Shown here piece by piece: positions 1 to 5,560 of a stretch of DNA of 15,701 nt. The stretch is taken from contig JAGBHJ010000146.1 in the NCBI GenBank assembly GCA_017935525.1, positions 1-15,701 of the forward strand, in the 5' to 3' direction. The first letter of the stretch is position 1; the number at the start of each line of letters is the position of its first letter. The stretch is from Clostridia bacterium (GTDB taxonomy: Bacteria; Bacillota; Clostridia; HGM11327). Both the position numbers and the translations under genes were made by a program. The notes beneath the pieces were generated by a model. It did not search any database. It was not told the DNA's origin and worked only from the letters and a program-made list of their open reading frames with translations.

Positions 1-240
1 ACCTCGATTGGCGCCAATATCCGTGAGGCACAGTATGCTCACGGTAAGGCGGATTTTATTGCCAAACTTCAAATTGCACTCAAGGAAGCAAACGAAACGG
101 GATATTGGTTAGAGTTATTGTATAAAACAAACTACATTACCGAAAGCGAATACAAAGCGCTTGATTCCGCTTGCACGAGTATCAGAGTAATGCTTATATC
201 TTCCATCAATACGGCAAAGGAGAACAAGAATGGATACTAA
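1..240 (+). CDS. Four-helix-bundle protein (S23/TIGR02436 family), 3' part
   Basis: The reading frame is open from base 1 and ends with TAA at 238-240, so 79 C-terminal residues are visible and the start lies outside the window. The segment opens with TSIGANIREAQYAHGKADF, the signature region of the 'four helix bundle protein' family first described from intervening sequences in 23S rRNA genes. The rest is amphipathic helix (KLQIALKEANETGYWLELL, then YITESEYKALDSACTSIRVML), as expected for the last helices of the bundle. Family members are thought to bind nucleic acid, and a related fold (Avd) assists diversity-generating retroelements, but no reverse transcriptase is visible here. The end of the gene overlaps the next start by 11 bases, which suggests translational coupling. 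The family call is from the visible motif; the biological role is unknown. Confidence 0.85.
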   Translation, partial: TSIGANIREAQYAHGKADFIAKLQIALKEANETGYWLELLYKTNYITESEYKALDSACTSIRVMLISSINTAKENKNGY

Positions 241-622
241 AGTATATTCTACAGGTTATCCGGAGAATCCGCCTGAATGGTATTGGACAAGAGGTCTTCA
301 CGACGCTTGTATTAAAGCGGTCGAGTCTTTTGAGTTTCTGTTTGATTATAACAATTATAACCGTAATCTTTTAAAACTGATAATTGACAGTAAAGGCGCA
401 ATATATGATACCTCCGTTAAGGAGATTCGTTTTTATAATTACAAGATTTTGACTTCGGATTTTTCTCTTGAAAACAGAAAAACAATATGGTGGTTATCTG
501 ATAGATTGATTGAAAACGGAGATAATTATATTTTGGAAATAGATCTTCAGGATCTCGATTCATATCCGGAAGAATTTACATTTAAAATCAAATTTGAACA
601 GGTAGAGGTTATTCGAGAGTAA
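230..622 (+). CDS. Hypothetical protein, 130 aa
   Basis: I do not recognise this family. The ATG at 230 has a very good ribosome site (AAAGGAG at 216-222, 7-base spacing) inside the end of the preceding gene, so the two are probably co-translated. The protein is acidic and rich in aromatic and asparagine residues, without membrane segments or a signal peptide. An early PPEWYWTRGLHDA stretch is followed by a predicted helix, then alternating strands (for example SVKEIRFYNYKIL) and a beta-rich, acidic C terminus. This size and strand-rich composition resemble small orphan or immunity-type proteins, but nothing in the sequence proves such a role. Base composition is more AT-rich than the housekeeping genes to the right, which fits accessory DNA. 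Confidence 0.7.
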   Translation: MDTKVYSTGYPENPPEWYWTRGLHDACIKAVESFEFLFDYNNYNRNLLKLIIDSKGAIYDTSVKEIRFYNYKILTSDFSLENRKTIWWLSDRLIENGDNYILEIDLQDLDSYPEEFTFKIKFEQVEVIRE

Positions 623-727
623 AATTTGTAACATAGAACTTGTTTGCTCGCATAACGTTGCGCCCACGGAAGATGGTGGTCAAGTACCACTCCAATCATA
701 GCCAATGTTGCGTTCTACTTTTCCGCC

Positions 728-770
728 AACAAAAACAGAACTTTTGTCCACCAAAAGTTCTGTTTTTGTT
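728..770. terminator. Perfect 19-bp hairpin, probable bidirectional terminator
   Basis: Arms at 728-746 and 752-770 are exact reverse complements (AACAAAAACAGAACTTTTG on the left) around a 5-base loop (747-751). The outer half of the stem is A-rich on the left and T-rich on the right, so RNA from either strand ends in a U-rich tract. It lies about 105 bases after the 130-aa gene and can end its transcript. It also forms the first module of the repeat mosaic that follows directly. Confidence 0.7.
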
Positions 771-857
771 TATCCAAGCCGCAGGCTTGGCATATCATCA
801 CGCGTCAGCGTGTATATCATCACCGAAGGTGCATCCTCCCGCGGCTTGATGATATAC
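771..857. repeat. Mosaic of small palindromes separated by 'atatcatc' spacers
   Basis: Four short units follow one another. The first is CCAAGCC-GCA-GGCTTGG (774-790), then a spacer 'catatcatca'. The second is CACGC-GTCA-GCGTG (799-812), then 'tatatcatc'. The third is CACC-GAA-GGTG (821-831). The last part (832-857) contains GCGGC and ends in 'gatgatatac' (848-857), the exact reverse complement of 'gtatatcatc' at 812-821, so the outer spacer pair can also fold. From memory such 'tatatcatc' hairpin mosaics recur between genes in gut Firmicutes, but the copy number in this genome cannot be seen here. The gap 623-920 otherwise holds only the hairpin at 728-770, the promoter at 870-898 and a degenerate palindrome near 673-689; I see no gene in it. 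Confidence 0.75.
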
Positions 858-869
858 AAGACATTTGCC

Positions 870-898
870 TTGATTGATTTGCAAAAGTGTGGTATAAT
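870..898 (+). promoter_or_regulatory. Sigma-A-type promoter for the 100-aa membrane protein gene
   Basis: The -35 box TTGATT (870-875) and a perfect -10 box TATAAT (893-898) are separated by 17 bases. The -10 is preceded by TGG, giving an extended -10 (TGTGGTATAAT). The start codon of the next gene is 22 bases further on, leaving room for a short leader with the ribosome site. Confidence 0.85.
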
Positions 899-920
899 CT
901 ACTCACAAAGGGGTGTATCT

Positions 921-1223
921 ATGAAGAAAAACAAAACAGATTTGATTCTAACCATTTGGAACGCAACAGGAATCGTTATTATAGCAGGATTTTTCCTCTT
1001 TGGCTTTATCATAGGTGGTAACGCCACCCTTGGGTATTGCGAGGTAGACACATATTTTGTTGGAAATCATGGCGAATATACGCAGGTCTCTGAAACTATT
1101 TACCGTATTAGTTATGTGTGGGAAATTCTATTTTGGATTTTTATCCCACTTACACCGATTGGAGGATTTTTGCTTTCACATATCCAGGAAAAAAGAGAGC
1201 AAAAGAAAAAAAGAAAGGACTGA
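921..1223 (+). CDS. Small membrane protein with two transmembrane helices, 100 aa
   Basis: I do not recognise a family. The ATG at 921 was chosen over an upstream in-frame start because it follows both a strong promoter (870-898) and a ribosome site (AAAGGGG, 907-913); the upstream extension would run through the hairpin repeat. Residues 8-30 form a first membrane helix and residues about 69-85 a second. The 35-40 residues between them (with one Cys and two Tyr near YCEVDTYFVG) are probably outside the cell, and the tail is strongly basic (KREQKKKRKD) and cytoplasmic. The next gene starts 5 bases after the stop, so the two form an operon. The function is unknown; an anchor, holin-like or signalling role would each be guesses. 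Confidence 0.75.
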   Translation: MKKNKTDLILTIWNATGIVIIAGFFLFGFIIGGNATLGYCEVDTYFVGNHGEYTQVSETIYRISYVWEILFWIFIPLTPIGGFLLSHIQEKREQKKKRKD

Positions 1224-1227
1224 CCGA

Positions 1228-1914
1228 ATGAGAAATTTTGAAGGGTTTACATCAAACGGCGAATACTCTGTGGGCTGTACGGGGCAAACCGTATATCTGT
1301 ACGACAAGGATGGGTACCAGCTCGCTAAATTCAAGGACCTGAAGTACGCTTATTCACCGTTGATATCCCCGAACGGTAAGATATTTGTCGTAAAGTCAAC
1401 CGAGGGAAGGCTTGCGGTTTATTCTCTTGAAAGCATCAGTTTGATCAAAAAGTTCAGATTTTCAAAGGTGGACGGCGCACAGGATGACAATTTCTGCTTT
1501 TCGAATGACAGCAAAGAGCTTTATAATATAGAACGACATAATGATAGCTGCACATCCGCACTTTCCGTATACGATACGTCGGATTTTTCGTTAAAAAAGA
1601 GGATACTTTGTGACGATTGCAATGTGGCATTAACTGCGGTTGAGTACAGTGACGGCGACAGAGTGTTTCTTTTGGGCTTTGAAAGGGAGACGGAAAGCGG
1701 CTGTGCAGATAAATACTTTGTGGGTGAGCTGATAAATGACAGTCTGCAGAACGTTGCGTATATAAGTTTGCAAGAGCACAACTTTTATCTGGAGTGCAAG
1801 AATCTGGAAACTCATACCTTTACTTGCACAGGATATATTACCCCTGCCGAGTACGAAAGGATAAAGAGCGAAAAGCACACGTTGGCAAGGCTTTGGCAAT
1901 ATTATCATAAATAA
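1228..1914 (+). CDS. Beta-propeller (WD40/YVTN-like) protein, 228 aa
   Basis: The ATG at 1228 follows an AAAGGA ribosome site (1214-1219) and lies 5 bases after the upstream stop, so it is preferred to an in-frame start at 1057 inside the previous gene. The protein consists of repeated strand-turn-strand units typical of propeller blades: YSVGCTGQTVYLYDKDGYQL, then SPNGKIFVVKSTEGRLAVYS, then FSNDSKELYN and SALSVYDTSDFSL. No signal peptide or membrane helix is present. At 228 residues it is short for a complete seven-bladed propeller, so it may have four or five blades or work as a multimer. It is co-transcribed with the two-TM protein, which could display or anchor it. The fold is inferred from the repeat pattern; ligand and role are unknown. 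Confidence 0.7.
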   Translation: MRNFEGFTSNGEYSVGCTGQTVYLYDKDGYQLAKFKDLKYAYSPLISPNGKIFVVKSTEGRLAVYSLESISLIKKFRFSKVDGAQDDNFCFSNDSKELYNIERHNDSCTSALSVYDTSDFSLKKRILCDDCNVALTAVEYSDGDRVFLLGFERETESGCADKYFVGELINDSLQNVAYISLQEHNFYLECKNLETHTFTCTGYITPAEYERIKSEKHTLARLWQYYHK

Positions 1915-1922
1915 TAATCAGG

Positions 1923-1959
1923 AGATACGACGCAACATTGGTATGTCGTATCTTTTTTT
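1923..1959 (+). terminator. Rho-independent terminator after the propeller gene
   Basis: AGATACGAC (1923-1931) pairs with GTCGTATCT (1945-1953) around a 13-base loop, followed directly by a run of T to 1959. It begins 8 bases after the stop codon of the propeller gene. Confidence 0.85.
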
Positions 1960-2071
1960 ATTGAAGTCGTATTGACGATATTGTTTTGGTGCGGCATTAA
2001 GTTTCTGCCCTTTATCGACAATAATACATAATATATTCCACCTCAAAGCGACGGTACCCATCAGCTCCGTG

Positions 2072-2080
2072 TGGTAAAAT
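2072..2080 (+). promoter_or_regulatory. Possible extended -10 element upstream of the DivIVA-like gene
   Basis: TGGTAAAAT (2072-2080) resembles the TGTGGTATAAT extended -10 boxes found elsewhere in this window and lies 47 bases before the ATG at 2128. No convincing -35 box is present at 16-18 bases upstream, so this is tentative. Confidence 0.3.
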
Positions 2081-2127
2081 GTACAAGACGACAGGATGCT
2101 TGTCGAAAATAACACAGGAGAAGGATC

Positions 2128-2607
2128 ATGGAATTTGCAAGGAGAATGTACGGCTACGAGCCAAAGCAGGTGGATGAATACGTTGAGAGCATGAAAGCAG
2201 ACTACGAGGAGGAGCTGGACAAAAAGAAGGACAGACTGACGGAACTGGTGAATGAAAACAGGGCCATGCGAATAAGAATAGAGTAGCTGGAGCACGAGCT
2301 TGAGGTCTGTAAGGGGCGAGAGGAGTCAGTTGGTCAGGCGATGATAAAGGCAGAAGAGGCTGCCAGAGCAACCGTTATGGAGGCGGAGCGCAAAAAGGAG
2401 GCGGAGATAGAAAAGATCTCCTTTGAGGTAAAGCGATGGGAGGAAAGAGGTGACGAGGTCAGACGTCAGCTGATAGCTTTTGAGGAGGAGCTGATGGATA
2501 TGCTGGAAAAATATCAGAGCGAGGTGAACTATCTTGCGTCAAAGGATGTAAAAAAGACTTATTTTGGAAAGGATAGCCACTTGCCTCAAAGCGACAAGAC
2601 GGCGTAA
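2128..2607 (+). pseudogene. DivIVA-like coiled-coil protein gene interrupted by an in-frame TAG
   Basis: From ATG 2128, with ribosome site AGGAGAAGG (2116-2124), the frame encodes 52 residues and then TAG at 2284-2286. The same frame continues without a break for 107 more codons to TAA at 2605-2607. The N terminus (MYGYEPKQVDEYVESMKADY) matches the membrane-curvature-binding domain of DivIVA/GpsB proteins, which recruit cell-division or polar-growth factors to the membrane. Both sides of the stop are the same kind of highly charged coiled coil (RAMRIRIE, stop, LEHELEVCKGREE, then AEEAARATVMEAERKKEAEI), so this was one protein of about 159 residues. CAG to TAG (Gln lost) is the simplest single change, and a Gln fits the heptad. 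The distal part has an ATG at 2341 but no well-spaced ribosome site, so restart looks inefficient. It could be a pseudogene, a sequencing error, or a read-through/recoded amber codon. Confidence 0.75.
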
Positions 2608-2801
2608 GAAAACAGTTAACGGATACGGCACATTTGTTTGCATTGCGGCGGGCGGGTGTGCCTTTGGTTTTATAAAAATGCTTGTTGGCTTGGCGTCATA
2701 CGGAGGGTAATAACAGAGTGGATAGATGCATCTAATTATTAACAATTTGTAAAAAAACTTGTTTTTCAAGATCTTTTCAGTTTAATATCACATAAAAAGA
2801 C

Positions 2802-2829
2802 TTGACAATTTTGGAATTTGCGGTATACT
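2802..2829 (+). promoter_or_regulatory. Sigma-A-type promoter for the LCP-methyltransferase operon
   Basis: A perfect TTGACA (2802-2807) and TATACT (2824-2829) are separated by 16 bases, with an AT-rich upstream region (2720-2800). The ATG of the LCP gene is 62 bases downstream of the -10. The gap 2608-2891 holds this promoter and no gene I can support. Confidence 0.85.
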
Positions 2830-2891
2830 ATACATTGTACATTTATCAGTCAAAAACTGGTGTTTTTGTATAGATTTTGGAGTGTGGAAAA

Positions 2892-3968
2892 ATGACAACA
2901 GCAAAAAAGAGAAGAAGAAACCGTAAGATAAAATACGCTGTGCTTACGGTGTTGACGGTGTTTTTGTCCGTTTTGATTGGCGCAGGCGTTTGGGCTATTG
3001 ATTTTTGGAATAGCTTGGAGGAGGATCCGGGTTGGATAGTGTCTACGCAAACTCCCGGCAGCACCCCGAGTAATTTACCGACGCAAACGCCGTCGGGCTC
3101 TCCCGATACTTCACCCGTGGGAACACCGGCACCAACACCCGATGTAACGCCCGGTGAGGAATTGGTTTTTGGTAAGGAAGTGCTCAATGTTCTTGTAATG
3201 GGGTATGACTCCAGCGATGACAGAGATAGTGGCACATACAATATATTTAGAACGGACGTGCTTATGCTCTGCACAGTCTATTTTGAGGAGGGCAGGGTGG
3301 CTATCACCTCCGTGCCCAGAGATTCCTATGTTCCAATAGGTCCCTCATTTGCAAGGATGGATAAGATCAACTCCGCGTTTGCCCATGCGCAGGCATCGGG
3401 AGGTGACCCCTATTCTGCTGTGTGCGCAACGGTCAGCAGGCTCTTTGGCAACGTGCCCGTGGACTACTTTGTGTCAATAGACATGGACGTATTTGTTGAG
3501 GCTATCGACGCCTTGGGTGGCATCGAGTATGACGTTGACGTGGATATTATATATAACGGCGACGTTATCCTTACAAAGGGCAAGCAGGTGCTCAGCGGCA
3601 AGCAGGCGTTGGAGTACGTATCCTTCAGAAAAACAGCCAATGGCGACATCGGCAGAGTTGAAAGACAGCAGAGATTTATAAAGGCGGCATTTTCACAGTT
3701 AAAGTCCTTGAATAAGCTGTCAAAGCTGCCCGAGGTATATTCCCTGGTGATGGATAAGATGTACACAAATCTTTCATATAAGCAGATAGCATACTTTGCA
3801 AGGTTTGCGGTTGAAAATATGGGCGGAAGCTCAATTTCCACAAAGACGTTCCCGGGCTCATTCCTCAATATGAACGGCATATCCTATTGGGGTATCGACC
3901 AGTATCAGAGAAGACTGCTTGTACACGAGCTTTTCGGCAAGACCATCCAGCAGGAGGATTGGTATTGA
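2892..3968 (+). CDS. LytR-CpsA-Psr (LCP) family cell-wall ligase, 358 aa
   Basis: LCP proteins transfer undecaprenyl-pyrophosphate-linked polymers (teichoic acids, capsule) onto peptidoglycan at the outer face of the membrane. The ATG at 2892 is preferred over a TTG at 2877 because GGAG (2879-2882) sits 9 bases before it. Residues 1-14 are very basic (AKKRRRNRKIK), about 15-37 form the membrane anchor, and 50-90 are a Thr/Pro/Ser/Gly-rich linker that spans wall material. The catalytic domain starts at about 98 (VLNVLVMGYD) and carries the conserved Arg/Asp positions: FRTDVLML (R120, D122), SVPRDSY (R143, D144) and GDIGRVERQQR (R255 region). Domain length and motif order are normal for the family. 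It heads an operon with two RNA methyltransferases, which looks like genomic convenience rather than shared function. Confidence 0.95.
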   Translation: MTTAKKRRRNRKIKYAVLTVLTVFLSVLIGAGVWAIDFWNSLEEDPGWIVSTQTPGSTPSNLPTQTPSGSPDTSPVGTPAPTPDVTPGEELVFGKEVLNVLVMGYDSSDDRDSGTYNIFRTDVLMLCTVYFEEGRVAITSVPRDSYVPIGPSFARMDKINSAFAHAQASGGDPYSAVCATVSRLFGNVPVDYFVSIDMDVFVEAIDALGGIEYDVDVDIIYNGDVILTKGKQVLSGKQALEYVSFRKTANGDIGRVERQQRFIKAAFSQLKSLNKLSKLPEVYSLVMDKMYTNLSYKQIAYFARFAVENMGGSSISTKTFPGSFLNMNGISYWGIDQYQRRLLVHELFGKTIQQEDWY

Positions 3969-3969
3969 T

Positions 3970-4728
3970 ATGTATGCGGAGCTGAGGGAAAACGAAAGAA
4001 TAGACGATCTGCAGTTTAAGGGGCTTAAGCTGATACAAAACGGCGAATACTTCAGCTTTGGTATTGACGCCGTGCTTTTGGCAAGGTTTTCCTCTCCAAA
4101 GGATAACGACGTAATAGTTGACCTTGGCACGGGAACGGGCATTATCCCGGTGATGGCGTCGGGCTTGTGTAGCTCCGATGACATTACAGGTCTTGAGATT
4201 CAGGAATGCATGTGCGACCTTTTTGGCAGAAGCATTGTGCTTAATTCCCTGGATGACAGAGTCAGATGCGTTAATGGGGATATAAGGCAGATAGGCGAAT
4301 ATTTTGCCCGTGGGTCAGTATCCCTTGTGATCTCAAATCCGCCGTATATAAAGGCGGGCAATGGCATCGTTAACGATCTTTCGCAGAAGGCAATATCCCG
4401 TCACGAGGTGCTGTGTACGTTGGATGACGTGGTGAGCGCCGCAGGTTATCTGTTAAAGGAAAAGGGAAGACTTGCGCTTATCAACAAGCCGGAAAGAATG
4501 ATAGAATGCTTTGACGCCATGCGAAAATACGGCATTCAGCCCAAAAGGGCACAGCTGATATTCCCAAGGGCTGATAAATTGCCCAGCGCAATAATGATTG
4601 AAGGCGTTAAGGGTGCAAAAGAGGGCTTTAAGATGCTTCGTCCCATAATCGTCATGAACGACAAGGGCGAATACACCGTAAGTATTCAAGATATATATTC
4701 CGACAAGGGGGCAGAGATATTCAGATGA
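3970..4728 (+). CDS. trmN6: tRNA1(Val) (adenine37-N6)-methyltransferase, TrmN6 type, 252 aa
   Basis: Class I SAM-dependent methyltransferase of the TrmN6 (YfiC) group, which methylates N6 of A37 next to the anticodon of tRNA-Val. Visible signatures are the N-terminal family motif YFSFGIDAVLLARF (27-40), SAM-binding motif I DLGTGTGIIP (51-60), an acidic residue after the second strand (GLEIQ, 74-78), and the catalytic NPPY (123-126) of N6-adenine methyltransferases. The length matches the family. The ATG at 3970 lies one base after the LCP stop; the GGAGG at 3953-3957 is 12 bases away, somewhat far, so translation may be coupled to the upstream gene. The downstream gene overlaps by 4 bases. 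The exact tRNA substrate is taken from the family, not shown by the sequence. Confidence 0.9.
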   Translation: MYAELRENERIDDLQFKGLKLIQNGEYFSFGIDAVLLARFSSPKDNDVIVDLGTGTGIIPVMASGLCSSDDITGLEIQECMCDLFGRSIVLNSLDDRVRCVNGDIRQIGEYFARGSVSLVISNPPYIKAGNGIVNDLSQKAISRHEVLCTLDDVVSAAGYLLKEKGRLALINKPERMIECFDAMRKYGIQPKRAQLIFPRADKLPSAIMIEGVKGAKEGFKMLRPIIVMNDKGEYTVSIQDIYSDKGAEIFR

Positions 4729-5522
4729 ACGTATCACAGATCACGAGCACCGCAAACCCCGTTGTCAAGGAGGTATGTGCTCTCAAACAGAAAAAGGACA
4801 GGGACGAAAGCGGCTGCTTTGCCATTGAAGGCGTCAAAATGCTTTGGGAGGCAGTTAATTCCGGGGTTGCAGTTAAATATGTGTTCGCAACACAAAGGGT
4901 CTGTGAGGCAAATGCTGACCTTTTGGAGAGTGCGGATGCGGAAAAGATATACGTAGTAAACGACGCCGTTATGACAAAGCTCAGCGAGTGGAAAACACCA
5001 CAGGGGCTTGTGGCGGTGGTAAAAAAACAGGAGCACGACCTTGACGAGCTTTTGAGCAGGGAGCGTTTGTTTGCGCTGGTATTGGACGGAGTTTCCGACC
5101 CCGGCAACATTGGAACCATAGTCAGAACCTCGGAGGCGGCAGGCGTGGATTGCATAATCGCCACAGAGGGGACGGCGGATTGCTTTCAACCGAAGGCATT
5201 AAGGGCGTCAATGGGCTCGGTTTTTAGAATTCCGGTATTGGAAAATTCGGAAAAATGTGGTATAATATATAAGTTGAAGCAAAACGGCGTAAGCATCGTT
5301 TCCACATCGCTTCAAGGGCAGTATGCTCTTGGGTCAGAGGTCGAGGCGGACAAGCTCGCTCTTGTATTCGGAAACGAGGGTGCCGGCATCAGCAGCGAGT
5401 TTGAGCAAGCGGCTGATACGCTTCTCAGATTGCCCATGAAGGGCAGAGTGGAGTCGCTGAACGTGGCGGTCTCTGCGGGGATACTGATGTATCTTATCAA
5501 TATGAAAAATTTTAATTCTTAA
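4725..5522 (+). CDS. SpoU/TrmH-family RNA 2'-O-methyltransferase, 265 aa
   Basis: A SPOUT (knotted) RNA ribose methyltransferase with an N-terminal substrate-binding domain (about 1-105, starting with the typical ITSTANPVVKEV) and a C-terminal SpoU domain. The three SpoU motifs are intact: DPGNIGTIVRT (125-135, with the conserved Asn and Arg), VFGNEGAGI (214-222) and LPMKGRVESLNVAVSAGI (236-253), which builds the SAM knot. Size and layout resemble Bacillus YsgA-type 23S rRNA methyltransferases; RlmB or TsnR-like activity cannot be excluded, so no symbol is given. Its ATG overlaps the stop of trmN6 (ATGA at 4725-4728), so translation is coupled. A consensus promoter lies inside its coding sequence at 5238-5266. 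Confidence 0.92.
   Translation: MNVSQITSTANPVVKEVCALKQKKDRDESGCFAIEGVKMLWEAVNSGVAVKYVFATQRVCEANADLLESADAEKIYVVNDAVMTKLSEWKTPQGLVAVVKKQEHDLDELLSRERLFALVLDGVSDPGNIGTIVRTSEAAGVDCIIATEGTADCFQPKALRASMGSVFRIPVLENSEKCGIIYKLKQNGVSIVSTSLQGQYALGSEVEADKLALVFGNEGAGISSEFEQAADTLLRLPMKGRVESLNVAVSAGILMYLINMKNFNS
5238..5266 (+). promoter_or_regulatory. Internal promoter within the methyltransferase gene
   Basis: TTGGAA (5238-5243), a 17-base spacer and a perfect TATAAT (5261-5266) with extended TGG (5258-5260) lie inside the coding region. The next start codon on this strand is that of the leucine-rich-repeat gene at 5561, about 295 bases away, with no terminator between. The box also encodes VLENSEKCGIIY, so chance is possible, but the match is as good as the intergenic promoters here. 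Confidence 0.55.
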
Positions 5523-5560
5523 TTTTTATAACTATTACATATTTGAAACGGAGGATTATT

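Noticed and set aside
640..849. Open frame of 69 codons across the hairpin repeat
   Set aside because: It runs through the 19-bp hairpin and the palindrome mosaic, has no ribosome site, and its translation shows no protein-like pattern.
705..920. N-terminal extension of the 100-aa membrane protein
   Set aside because: The extension would span the repeat region and lie upstream of the promoter at 870-898; the ATG at 921 has its own ribosome site.
2041..2600. 12-base sequence CCTCAAAGCGAC occurring at 2041-2052 and about 2584-2595
   Set aside because: One copy is upstream of and one inside the DivIVA-like gene; flanks do not match beyond this, so it may be chance. It is too short to call an attachment site or duplication.
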